Below are positions 48,376-57,755 of a stretch of DNA of 64,000 nucleotides, one piece after another. How positions within the stretch are numbered: the stretch's first letter is position 1; each line of letters begins with the position of its first letter. Source of the DNA: Pinus tabuliformis (taxonomy: Eukaryota; Streptophyta; Pinopsida; Pinales; Pinaceae). The notes under the pieces were generated by a model that saw nothing but the letters and a program-made list of their open reading frames with translations, did no database searches and had not been told where the DNA came from. The stretch spans positions 516,006,102-516,070,101 of the forward strand of contig CM062805.1 of the NCBI GenBank assembly GCA_031772625.1, given 5' to 3'. Position numbers and translations under genes: made by a program.

Positions 48376-49361
48376 TTCTTAATAATAGTTAAATTCATTT
48401 CCAACCGGCTCTGCATTGACTTATATATGACATTATGTAACATTTGATGCTTTGTGAGAGGGTCATCATTTATTTCCCTTTACAAGGAATTTTTTAGTGG
48501 GAAACAAAGTGCATAAATTGAGATCTAGACTATTTGTTTCAAGCCATAACATAGTGTATCTTTGGCTTTAATGACATCTCTACGAATTTAGTGATTTTTT
48601 TAAAGATAAGGAGATGATGAAAAATCATCACATCAAATTCTTAATGCTTTTTACAAAATACTAAACATCCTTTGTCATTGTATATAATGTTCTATGCAAT
48701 TTGTTAAATATTGTTTGTCCAACTCTATGAGAGTTTCTTTCCAAGATGAGATAGAATGTGTGGATTTGGACCTGGGTCACTTGTTTTAGGCCGTTAGAGA
48801 CTAGGTTTTTTGGCTTCAATTACATCTTTGTGAATCATGTCTCAATGTCACTATGCATAGGGAAAACTTAAATATATCAATAATTTCCATTCCCAATCCA
48901 CAAAATTCAAGCTCCATGGAAGGCATGGGAAGCTACCCAATATTTCTGTGATTGTGAATTTCCACGTTAATCATTGTGTGAGCATAATCACTATGTTCAC
49001 TAGCCTTGGTTCAATCAAATTTAATTTTTATTTTTTTATTAAAAAACGTCTTTAATTTCTTCCATAGATAGAAAAATACACCTTAATTTTAACCATGCAT
49101 CATTATTGTTTGTCTCTTCCTTCAAAATATCACTTGCTTTTTATGATTTTTGTTGAACATAGTTCCAATAATATCCTCTATGCATAAGTCTTAGATTTAA
49201 TTATTACCTTAAACTCATTTTATTTTCGTCAATTATACTACAACAAATTATAAGACTTTTGATTTTTATGGCACAATGCATTCAATAGTCATGGATACCC
49301 AAGTTGTGGTGATATTCACAAATCAATGACTCAAATTCAAATACAGCCCCATGCTTATAAC

Positions 49362-49640
49362 AAAACGCCATTTGATGGCCAAAGAGATGTTTCAATAATA
49401 ACGAGGAGGATAGTTGAAGGCATTATTTTGTTTATTAATAATAGAGTCATTGATCATGTAATGTCTTTTTCTAGAGAGTTGGGATTCCACTATAATGGCG
49501 GGAAAAAGAAATTAGTTATTATTCCCTACCTATTCAAGGAGAACATCATTTTAAATACTAATTTATTTTTATTTTAAATTAAAATATTTGTTTGTTATTT
49601 TAAAAGGTTATTGGTTGATGGGCCATTTTATTTTGCGGAA
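49362..49640 (+). repeat. module M, copy 4
   Basis: AAAACGCCATTTGATGGCCA through TTGAAGGCATTATTTTGTTT to TTGATGGGCCATTTTATTTT. It closes copy B. Confidence 0.85.
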
Positions 49641-50170
49641 ATTTTAAATTTTAAAAAAGGGAAATCATTTATGATTTTTTTTTAAGTTTAAGATATTTTT
49701 TAAGATAGAAAAAATCATGGCTTCATATTATTATTATACATGTCGCATACATGGTATTACTATTTAGTTTTGCTTTAATTGTATATTATTATTCTTTTTT
49801 TTTACGGAAAATTTATGTTGCTTATTTATAGTTTAACATTGGGAATTCAATTTTTGATATTTATTATTATTATTTAAATTTAATTATTTGTAAGATGATT
49901 GGTTGAGGTCTTATTATGGGTTGTTTAGTAACTTCCATTTCTAATAGTTACTAATTTTTAGTTTTTAGTTTTATTTTTTTTAATCTAAATTTCTGTTTTT
50001 TTTTCCTTTATTCTATTATTTCCATTTTCATGACTCTTAATGTTTTTATCCATATATTATCATTAAAAACATGTAAAAAATGATATATATTAATAAAAAA
50101 TAAAACACATAAATATATTAATTATAAAAAATGATATATATTAATAAAAAAGAAAACACATAAATATATA

Positions 50171-51162
50171 TTAATAGAAAAAGATCCACATTGAGGTTGG
50201 AAGGTATTTCTACCTTATATTCAAGACGAAATGTATTTCTACCTTATATTCAAGACGAAATATGGGTATTACTGTGGGTTCTCTGGTTAATATAAACCAC
50301 AGATGTCTAAAATCCAATGTTTACTATTTTTAATATTTAATTTGCATAATAATGTTTAATAAAACTAAAGTTGTTTCAAAGAAGTATAACATGTAAATTA
50401 TATAATAAGGTAAAAGTAAAAAAAAGTTTAAAACAAATGAAAAGTATTAAATGTGCGATAGATTTAAGGTCATGGGATTTAGTTATTGAACCTACATCTT
50501 ATGTGTTTACATGATAGATTTAAGGTCATGGGATTTAGTTATTGAACCTACATCTTATGTGTTTACATGGAAGCTAGTTGTGGGGTTTTATCTAACTTGT
50601 AAAATTCAAGGTTATAATGAAATGAGTGATGAGTGAGAGGGGATGTTAGGGTTGTGATGTTTTGTGGATTTATTATGTAAGTTTAAAAAGTGGGTATGAG
50701 GCCATGATGCAATTGTTGATTCAAAGCATTCTAATATCAAGACTATTAAGAAATCTATGATGGCTTGAACCATAAGAGTTATTGGGGTTATGATTTCTTA
50801 TAAGTTTATTTTATAAATTTATCATGTGAATTTAGAAGTCGGTCATGAGGCCTCTTTTTATTAATATTGAAGTATTATAAGTAAGAGATAATTGAGTTGT
50901 TTTTTATAACTCAATATGAAAGAGATGCATAATTTCTTCCATGTTAAATATAGAGTTAGACAAGTCATATTTAAAAATATATTAATATTAAAAAATATTA
51001 ATATAAACCATTTGAATGAAGTAAATATTATATGTATAAATGAAATACCTAATTTCTTTTATGCTCAATATGGAGTTGAGAAGTGTCATTTAAAAACTAT
51101 TAATAAAATATTGTAATGTTAAATTTAAACAAAATATTTTTATATAAACACTTTTTTTATAT
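50171..51162. other. AT-rich spacer with two short tandem duplications
   Basis: A 29-bp unit is duplicated at 50204-50261 and a 56-bp unit is duplicated exactly at 50457-50568. Nothing else is recognised. Confidence 0.75.
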
Positions 51163-51182
51163 TAAAATATTTTAGTTAAAGT

Positions 51183-54100
51183 ATGAACCTAGTAAGGAAT
51201 GTGCAGGAAAAATATGGAGGGAAGTATCATTCAGACCCCTCAAGAGACAAATTAGAAAATATAGTACAGCTATACAACCTAATTGACATCCCCCTGTCAA
51301 ATGGAAAATATACCTGGTCTAACAAAAGGATAGGTGCTCAAAACATTAAGGAACGGCTTGACAGATTTCTAATTCAAGAAAGGGCAACCGAAAACTACTC
51401 AATTCGAAGTAAATTAATCCATGGATCAGCATCGGATCATAAACCGGTGGTTCTCTCTATGGACAAAGGCCCAAACCTCGGCCCTCTTCCCTTTAAGTAC
51501 AACAAAAACTGGGATCTCAAAAAAGATTTCAGTCAACTTATCCAAACTCAATGGGCAAGAGAAGTGATCGGATCACCATATTATGTTTGGGAAACAAAGC
51601 TGAAGCAGCTTAGGACAGCGATAAAACAATGGGCCAGGGACCAAGCAATATTAGAAAAGAGGGAAAAAACAGACCTGCTAAACGAAATGGAGCATTGGCA
51701 CATTCAAATGGAACAAATTCAATACAAGGCAGAGGACATTGAAAAAGAAAAGAATCTCTACAAAGAGCTCTACAGGCAAAACCGCGCAGAGGAAGAGGAG
51801 CTCAGAATAAAATCTCGCTGCCTCTGGCTAAGGGCAGGAGATAAAAATACCTCCTTCTTTCATAATAGCATCAAGCTCAGAAGAGCATGTAACCAAATAG
51901 ATAAAATCGAAGTAGCGGGGGTTGAGTTGAAAGGTCAAAACGAAATAAAAGGGGCTGCATTCAATCATTTCAAGAACCTTCTAACAGCAGACAATCATTA
52001 TCATGACAGCGAGACCTTCCTCAACATTCTTGAAAGCAAAATCACAGAGGAGAACAATAAGGAGCTGGAACAAGAACCCTCAGAAGAAGAAATCAGAGAA
52101 GTCATCTTCAGCATGCAACAAGACAAAGCCCCGGGGCCGGACGGCTTTACAGTTGCATTCTACAGGCGGCACTGGGAAACTATAAAAAAGGATCTGGTAA
52201 GGATGGTAAAGAACGCCTTCAGAAACCAAAAAGTAGGGGAAAACACAAAGTCCACTCATATAGCTTTAATTCCTAAGGAGGCAAACCCCAAAACCTTTGA
52301 CAGATTTCGTCCCATTTCGCTATGCAATGTCTCTTATAAGCTTATCACCAAAATTATTGCCAATAGAATAAAGAAATTTCTCCCTTTATTAGTTTCTGAG
52401 AACCAGGGTGGGTTTGTCCCAAATAGACAGATCATTGACAATGTCATCCTAGTCCAGGAAGCCATTCATAGCAGCCTCAATAGAGGAGAAAGGGGAATGA
52501 TCATTAAATTAGACATGGCTAACGCTTTTGACCGAGTGGACCACTCTTTCCTTACAGCAGTCCTTCTTAAATTTGGCTTCTCCCCCCTCTTTGTAAACAT
52601 CATCAAAGGATGTATCAGCAATCCATGGACCTCACCCTTGATCAATGGACGGCCAAGTAATTATTTTAGAAGTTCAAGGGGGCTAAGGCAAGGCTGCCCC
52701 CTCTCTCCCTTTCTTTACATCCTAATGGCTGAGACTCTGAGTGCTCATCTAGAGAATCTCCGAAGCAAAAAGGAAATCACGGGAATTCGCATTGAAAGGG
52801 GAACAAAAGAGCTCAATCACTCCCTCTTCGCGGACGACACTCTCTTGATTGGAGGTGCATCAAGCCTGATGGCCAGAAGATTTAAAGGAGCTCTGGATGC
52901 CTTCCTCCTAGCCTCGGGAGGAAAGCTAAACAACAGAAAATGTAAAATTTATACATGGAATGTCCCTCTTCAGATTCAACAAAGGATTTCACAAATTCTA
53001 GATATTCCCCTCCAAAGAAGTTGGAACTCCTTCTCTTACTTGGGCCTCCCTCTGGCTAAGGAGCACATTAAAGCGGAGGTCTGGTCTAAACATATTGAGA
53101 AAATGAGAGGCTTATTGCAGAGCTGGGGTGTTTCCTGGTTGAATCTTGCAGGTAGAACCATCCTTATCAAAGCGGTCCTATCCGGCCTTCCTATCTACCA
53201 ATATGCAATAATAATGGCCCCTGCAAGCATCCATAAGCATATGGAAATCATCATGAGAAGCTTCCTCTGGCAAGGAGGAAAGCAGGACTCAAAGAAGTTC
53301 AGTCTTGTCAATTGGGACCAAGTCACCCTTCCGTATGATAAAGGAGGTCTGTCAGTTAAAATTCCGAGCCTATCCAATCAGGCAATGGGACTCAAGCTAC
53401 TTTGGAAGATCATTTCAAGACAAGGAGCATGGTGGGTCGAAGTTATCAAGAGGAAATACCTTAATGGCCCAAACTCGAACATCCTCCAAGACTCAATCGT
53501 GGATAGGCCGTGCACCCCAATGTGGAGGTTGGTTAAAAAAGTTCTCCCTCACTTTAAAGAACAAGTATCTAAGAAACCGGGCAGCGGAAAAAATGTCAAA
53601 ATATGGCAGGATAGAATCATGGGATCAAGTCCCAGAGAATCTCTGCAAGATCTAAGACCCCTCCAAATTTGGATGGAGAACCAAAACATATCCTCCTTAT
53701 TTGACATTTCCACCTGGTCCCAAAATGCTTGGTCAGATTGGAAGGTCGTGAACCTGCCCTTGGACCTAAAAGATCAATGGCATAAACTAAAAATCTCTCT
53801 AGCAGGAGTTGCGCCAATGAATAAAGAGACGGAGGACAGTTATATATGGGACACCTGTGGGGGCAACTTCACAGTGCGAGAGGGCTACAAATCACTGCAA
53901 GATAAGACTCACAGTGCTAGCTGGAACCTCTGCAAGGCAGCCTGGAACAATGAGTGCATACCCAAGGTAAAGCATTTTAATTGGGCCCTTCTAAAAGGGA
54001 AAATTCTCACTGCAGAAAACCTGAGAAAAAGAGGAATACAAGGTCCCTCAATTTGCTGCTTTTGTCAAGCTGAGGAGGAATCCATTCCTCACACTTTCCT

Positions 54101-55007
54101 CCAATGCAATTTCGCACAAAATTGCTGGAAACAGCTCCTTAGTCCTTTAGAATCCAGAAGCAGGAATGGCCATGTAAATAACTTACAGAGAAACTGGAGA
54201 AAAGACTACCCTCTGAGCAAGAAAGGGAAAAGAAATCTTCTTCGAATTTGGAATTGTATCCCAGCAACTCTCTGCTGGAATATCTGGTTGGCAAGAAATC
54301 ACTATATTTTTAACAATGAGCAGATTAAAATTGACAAGATAATTGCAAGGACCATAGCTGGGATTTCTGAGGCAATCAGCGCGAATCACATAACTCTCCC
54401 TGATCAGCAGGGATGGACAAAAGAGGAGATGGATTGGTACAAAAGATTCAACCTCAGCCACTCCCAAAATCTTCCCCCCCAAATCAAAATTAAACAGAAG
54501 GGGCAAAACTGGAAACTGAGGGGGGACAAAGAAGAAGTAAATAAATGGATCACAGCTCAGAATCGCCCCATTCTCCTCTTCGATGGAGCATCAAAGAGCA
54601 ATCCCGGGAAAGCAGGCGCTGGAGGAATAATAAAAGATCAGAAGGGGATCACAGTAAGCTACTACGAATGGGGTCTCGGGCAAGCAACCAATAATGAAGC
54701 GGAAGCATACAGTTTACTTTTAGGCACGTCAATCCTACACAGACTCGGTCTACAGGATGCTCTAATCCTTGGAGATTCCGCTATACTAATAGCAGCAATG
54801 AACAAAGGTAAAGAATTTGGCAAAGCCTCTCTCAATCGCATCAAGGCAAGGATAATGGACACCCTCAGCCACTTGGGAAATACTACCTTGAAGCACGTAC
54901 TAAGGGAGCATAATGCTGAGGCGGATAAGCACGCAAATAATGCGGTCAATCTCCAGCAGGGTCAGGTCAGAGATAACATCAGAACTTATGAAAAACCCAT
55001 CCCATAA
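51183..55007 (+). CDS. LINE ORF2 protein: endonuclease end, RT, zf-RVT, RNase H (1274 codons)
   Basis: The A of the ATG belongs to the target duplication, so this start is created by the insertion; the true ORF2 began upstream. Residues 1-95 are the end of the endonuclease (RLDRFLI, then SDHKPVVLS with the catalytic SDH). RT spans about 300-620: PGPDGF (317), FRPISLCNVSYKLITKIIANR, KLDMANAFDRVDH, GLRQGCPLSPFLY and FADD (549). The zinc-binding region (CCFCQAEEESIPHTFLQC) is near 960. RNase H spans about 1130-1260 with DGASKSNPG, NNEAEAYSL, LGDSA and HVLREHNAEADKHA, a complete active site of the archaeal-like type known in plant L1 elements. There are no internal stops. Confidence 0.93.
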   Translation: MNLVRNVQEKYGGKYHSDPSRDKLENIVQLYNLIDIPLSNGKYTWSNKRIGAQNIKERLDRFLIQERATENYSIRSKLIHGSASDHKPVVLSMDKGPNLGPLPFKYNKNWDLKKDFSQLIQTQWAREVIGSPYYVWETKLKQLRTAIKQWARDQAILEKREKTDLLNEMEHWHIQMEQIQYKAEDIEKEKNLYKELYRQNRAEEEELRIKSRCLWLRAGDKNTSFFHNSIKLRRACNQIDKIEVAGVELKGQNEIKGAAFNHFKNLLTADNHYHDSETFLNILESKITEENNKELEQEPSEEEIREVIFSMQQDKAPGPDGFTVAFYRRHWETIKKDLVRMVKNAFRNQKVGENTKSTHIALIPKEANPKTFDRFRPISLCNVSYKLITKIIANRIKKFLPLLVSENQGGFVPNRQIIDNVILVQEAIHSSLNRGERGMIIKLDMANAFDRVDHSFLTAVLLKFGFSPLFVNIIKGCISNPWTSPLINGRPSNYFRSSRGLRQGCPLSPFLYILMAETLSAHLENLRSKKEITGIRIERGTKELNHSLFADDTLLIGGASSLMARRFKGALDAFLLASGGKLNNRKCKIYTWNVPLQIQQRISQILDIPLQRSWNSFSYLGLPLAKEHIKAEVWSKHIEKMRGLLQSWGVSWLNLAGRTILIKAVLSGLPIYQYAIIMAPASIHKHMEIIMRSFLWQGGKQDSKKFSLVNWDQVTLPYDKGGLSVKIPSLSNQAMGLKLLWKIISRQGAWWVEVIKRKYLNGPNSNILQDSIVDRPCTPMWRLVKKVLPHFKEQVSKKPGSGKNVKIWQDRIMGSSPRESLQDLRPLQIWMENQNISSLFDISTWSQNAWSDWKVVNLPLDLKDQWHKLKISLAGVAPMNKETEDSYIWDTCGGNFTVREGYKSLQDKTHSASWNLCKAAWNNECIPKVKHFNWALLKGKILTAENLRKRGIQGPSICCFCQAEEESIPHTFLQCNFAQNCWKQLLSPLESRSRNGHVNNLQRNWRKDYPLSKKGKRNLLRIWNCIPATLCWNIWLARNHYIFNNEQIKIDKIIARTIAGISEAISANHITLPDQQGWTKEEMDWYKRFNLSHSQNLPPQIKIKQKGQNWKLRGDKEEVNKWITAQNRPILLFDGASKSNPGKAGAGGIIKDQKGITVSYYEWGLGQATNNEAEAYSLLLGTSILHRLGLQDALILGDSAILIAAMNKGKEFGKASLNRIKARIMDTLSHLGNTTLKHVLREHNAEADKHANNAVNLQQGQVRDNIRTYEKPIP

Positions 55008-56132
55008 GGACGGCAGCTGTCTGTCTGTACACAGGGCAGAGTCCACCAGGAAAAGTCAGAACCATGATCTTCTCCCCTGCGAACATCAAATCTTTAACAT
55101 TATGCCGGCGTTCCCATCCCTCCTCAACCTCAGAATTTCCCCTCATCGTGACAGTCCCACGCTTCTTCTGGGCACTCATCACCTCGATCACAGAGATCGG
55201 AGATCCCTAAATCTGCTACCCGATTTCCCCTCTGCAACACTTCGGAAATATCTGGAGCTTCATCACTATGCTAACCCTCCCCCTCGCCCTTATATTCCTC
55301 CTCCTAATCCTCCTCTCCACCATTACTCCGAGAAGCATTTAGGGTGCGAAGGCTTCTTTGAGATCAGTGGTTTTCGAGGGAACAAGCAGTGGAGTCCCGC
55401 TCCAGCTCATTCAGGCAGCAGACGTCAAGGAAATCAGCAAGGCTCTTCAATCAATCCGACTCTCCAAGAAGACATCAGGTATACCAGAAGTCATTTTCAA
55501 GGTTACTCGTTTCTTATTTGTTTTGCAGACATGGCAGAGGGACGTCAACCTGAAGCGCAGGGAAGGGCCAGCCCCCGCGAGAACCCCCTAGAAAGAGTCC
55601 TGGGAAATGATGCATGCGCGCTGTGCAAAGATCACTGTTTCCTGATCTCTCGTTTCATGAAGCACCATAATGACCTGCGTGAAGACTTCATTGCGGATAG
55701 CCGGTCCAAACGCAAGAAACTAGAGAAGCGCAAGAAGGAAATTGAGAACCTCCAAGACAGATGTGAGCACCTAGAGGAGGCACTTAAGCACATTCAGTCC
55801 ATCACAGCAAGCATGCAGGCAGAAGCGTCTTCCAAGGAAAGTCAAAAAGAACAGCAAGAACAGCAACAAGAGGACCACATGGAGGAAACCGTCAACCAAT
55901 TTTGGTGTTAATCTAATGACCTGCAAAGTCTGCCTGTTAGATGGCATTTTTGTAAGACAATACAGCAAGCATCTTTTTCAATTTCTCTTCTTTAAGCTAA
56001 TCTATAAGGCTTCCAGGGCTGCGTCCCTGTATAGTTTCCTCTCTTCCTCTCTTCTTCCAGCATATATGTATCTTACTCTGCTCTTTGCAGTTTTTTTATA
56101 ATCCAATAGTACTCGATCTCGTTAAAAAAAAA
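51184..56132 (+). mobile_element. L1-type LINE with RNase H, 5'-truncated, 21-bp TSD
   Basis: A perfect 21-bp duplication (starting TAAAATATTTTAG) flanks it at 51163-51183 and 56133-56153. It ends in a poly(A) at 56124-56132 preceded by TATAATCCAATAG, a LINE-like 3' end. The 5' end is truncated inside the endonuclease domain. It contains the ORF2 remainder (51183-55007) and about 1.1 kb of 3' sequence with a further ORF. The exact TSD and open frames mark it as one of the youngest insertions here. Confidence 0.95.
55531..55911 (+). CDS. extra 3' ORF in the LINE (126 aa, coiled coil)
   Basis: Downstream of ORF2, an ATG in CAGACATGGCAG opens a 126-residue protein. It has an N-terminal Cys/His cluster (CALCKDHC, then MKHH about ten residues on), a basic helix (SRSKRKKLEKRKKEIENLQ), a coiled coil with heptad Leu/Ile and a Gln-rich acidic tail. 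The frame is open upstream to 54913, overlapping ORF2 by 95 nt, but that part is low-complexity and Pro-rich. TTTCTTATTTGTTTTGCAG just ahead looks like a 3' splice site. I do not recognise the family. It could be a LINE ORF3 or a transduced host exon. Confidence 0.6.
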   Translation: MAEGRQPEAQGRASPRENPLERVLGNDACALCKDHCFLISRFMKHHNDLREDFIADSRSKRKKLEKRKKEIENLQDRCEHLEEALKHIQSITASMQAEASSKESQKEQQEQQQEDHMEETVNQFWC

Positions 56133-56153
56133 TAAAATATTTTAGTTAAAGTA

Positions 56154-57363
56154 GATATTGAAATATTTATTTTTACTAGTATATTTTTCAAATGTCCTCT
56201 TTTTATATACAAATTTATGATTGTATTGGAAATACCAAGAATATGTAATTCCTTCTATACTTTGATATAGAGTTGATATGTGGCATTCTAAAATAGTAAC
56301 AACAATAAATGTTTCAATTAGTTTTGAAAATTTTGAACAAATTCTATGAAGTATGTTAAATTTTTATATTAGTTTTTAATATTATATTAATTTAAAATTA
56401 TATTAAAGGATGTTTTACATTTATATATATATAACGCAGGTACTAAGTAACAACGCTATATATTATATTTATTTTGAAAATAAAAATAACCAGTCTATTT
56501 ATTTTTTACACATAATAATTATTTGTAATTTTATTATAAATTTAATAATGAATATAATACATTTTCCCATATTTTTTTTTGAAATATATATAAATAATTA
56601 ATATATTGTATAATAATAATTTTGTGTTAAAGATAAAAACACTAACCTGGTGTAGTACTAGTTTCTATGTAATGTAATATATTGAATAACATTTGCTGTA
56701 TTGAGTCATGGTATTCCAGGTAGAAACAAAACACGATTTGATAGTGGAAGGGAGATATTCCAATGATACCGAGGATTAGAGGTCCGGCAAAAAGCAAAAC
56801 ATTTAATAAAGTCACCGGTTTTGTGCTGTTTTTTCTAGCTTTGGGATTTCACAATCGCAGTTGGAAAATAAAATCATTTTTTATTCCCGCGAATTATTTT
56901 AATCAGTAAAGTCATCGCTTATTGAAAATAAAATCAATTATTATTCCCATGCATTATTTAATTAATAAAGATTTCAGTTATTCTTCTCACAGAAGATATA
57001 CCTAATTGTTTGCAGTAAAAAAGCGATTTTATTTTATATATATATTTTTTAATTTTAGAAATATTAATTTATTTTATTTTAAAATTAAAATAAAGTATAA
57101 GATATAATTAAAAAAAATTGAGAATAGTTATTTTAACATGATTTATATAAGTTAAAATTAGTGGCCAGGGTACGAATATAATATGTATCAACGATCATCT
57201 ACACAAATCATGAAGTTTTTGAACAAAATGCTACAATATTTATAGTATTTTATTTGTACATTTATCAATATTGACCCAACAAAAACCAAAATTTACAAAG
57301 CATCAAAATGTTATATTAAAATATTTGGAATTATTCCTTTGCTTTGATTTTTAAGTCTCTTGG
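56154..57363. other. AT-rich spacer with one module M copy
   Basis: Mostly A/T-rich and unassigned. It holds module M copy 5 at about 56729-56910. Confidence 0.6.
56729..56910 (+). repeat. module M, copy 5 (diverged)
   Basis: AAAACACGATTTGATAGTGG, then ATGATACCGAGGATTAGAGG, AAGTCACCGG, TTTTCTAGCTTTGGGATTTC and ACAATCGCAGTTGGAAA follow the module order but with more change. Confidence 0.6.
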
Positions 57364-57755
57364 TTAACCCTTAAGGAAGGGGGATATATCCCTCTTACCA
57401 TGCCACCAAAGTTCACCTTGATTTAGCCTTGACCCCAAATTAGTCATGTGATCAACCTTGGAGTTGTTTGATCTGAGAACATGGAGACATTTCTTCTTAG
57501 GGATACACTGATATAACTGATAAATTCGCTTGAAAATCTCACTTAACTTTGTATTTGTGGCGAGGGATTCTAAATATAAGTGATTAATTATATTCAAGGA
57601 ATCACCAAAAACAATCACCTCTTGAATTCCCAGATTCCCAATTTGCCTTAAACCCTTATATGAGGCACAAGCTTCAACGTTGTTGGAAGTGTAACCTAAA
57701 CCCCAAGCACACCTGTATTCTTCTTAATTCTCCCCTGATCCTGCCACCCCTATAT
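57364..57755 (-). pseudogene. LINE RNase H domain fragment
   Basis: The minus strand encodes G-AGSG, AWGLGYTSNNVEACASYKGL, VIVFGDSLNIINHL and SNNSKVDHMTNLGSRL. These are the four RNase H blocks of plant LINE or RVT_3 proteins (WGLG-TNN-AE, the GDS Asp, and the AD-AN Asp as VDHMTN). One TAA lies upstream near 57736. No RT was found beside it. Confidence 0.72.

Larger units (their letters stand above)
42110..50170. repeat. copy B of the direct duplication of about 8 kb
   Basis: Matches copy A. Differences: a LINE at about 42705-45780 replaces about 65 bp present in A (32963-33028), the two SINE-like sites are empty, and A's 34442-36148 is missing with short homology at the join (near 46683). 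Confidence 0.88.

Noticed and set aside
54913..55530. N-terminal half of the 332-codon frame after LINE ORF2
   Set aside because: It overlaps RNase H in another frame and is Pro/His/Ser-rich low-complexity sequence. The ATG at 55531 is the more believable start of the 3' ORF.
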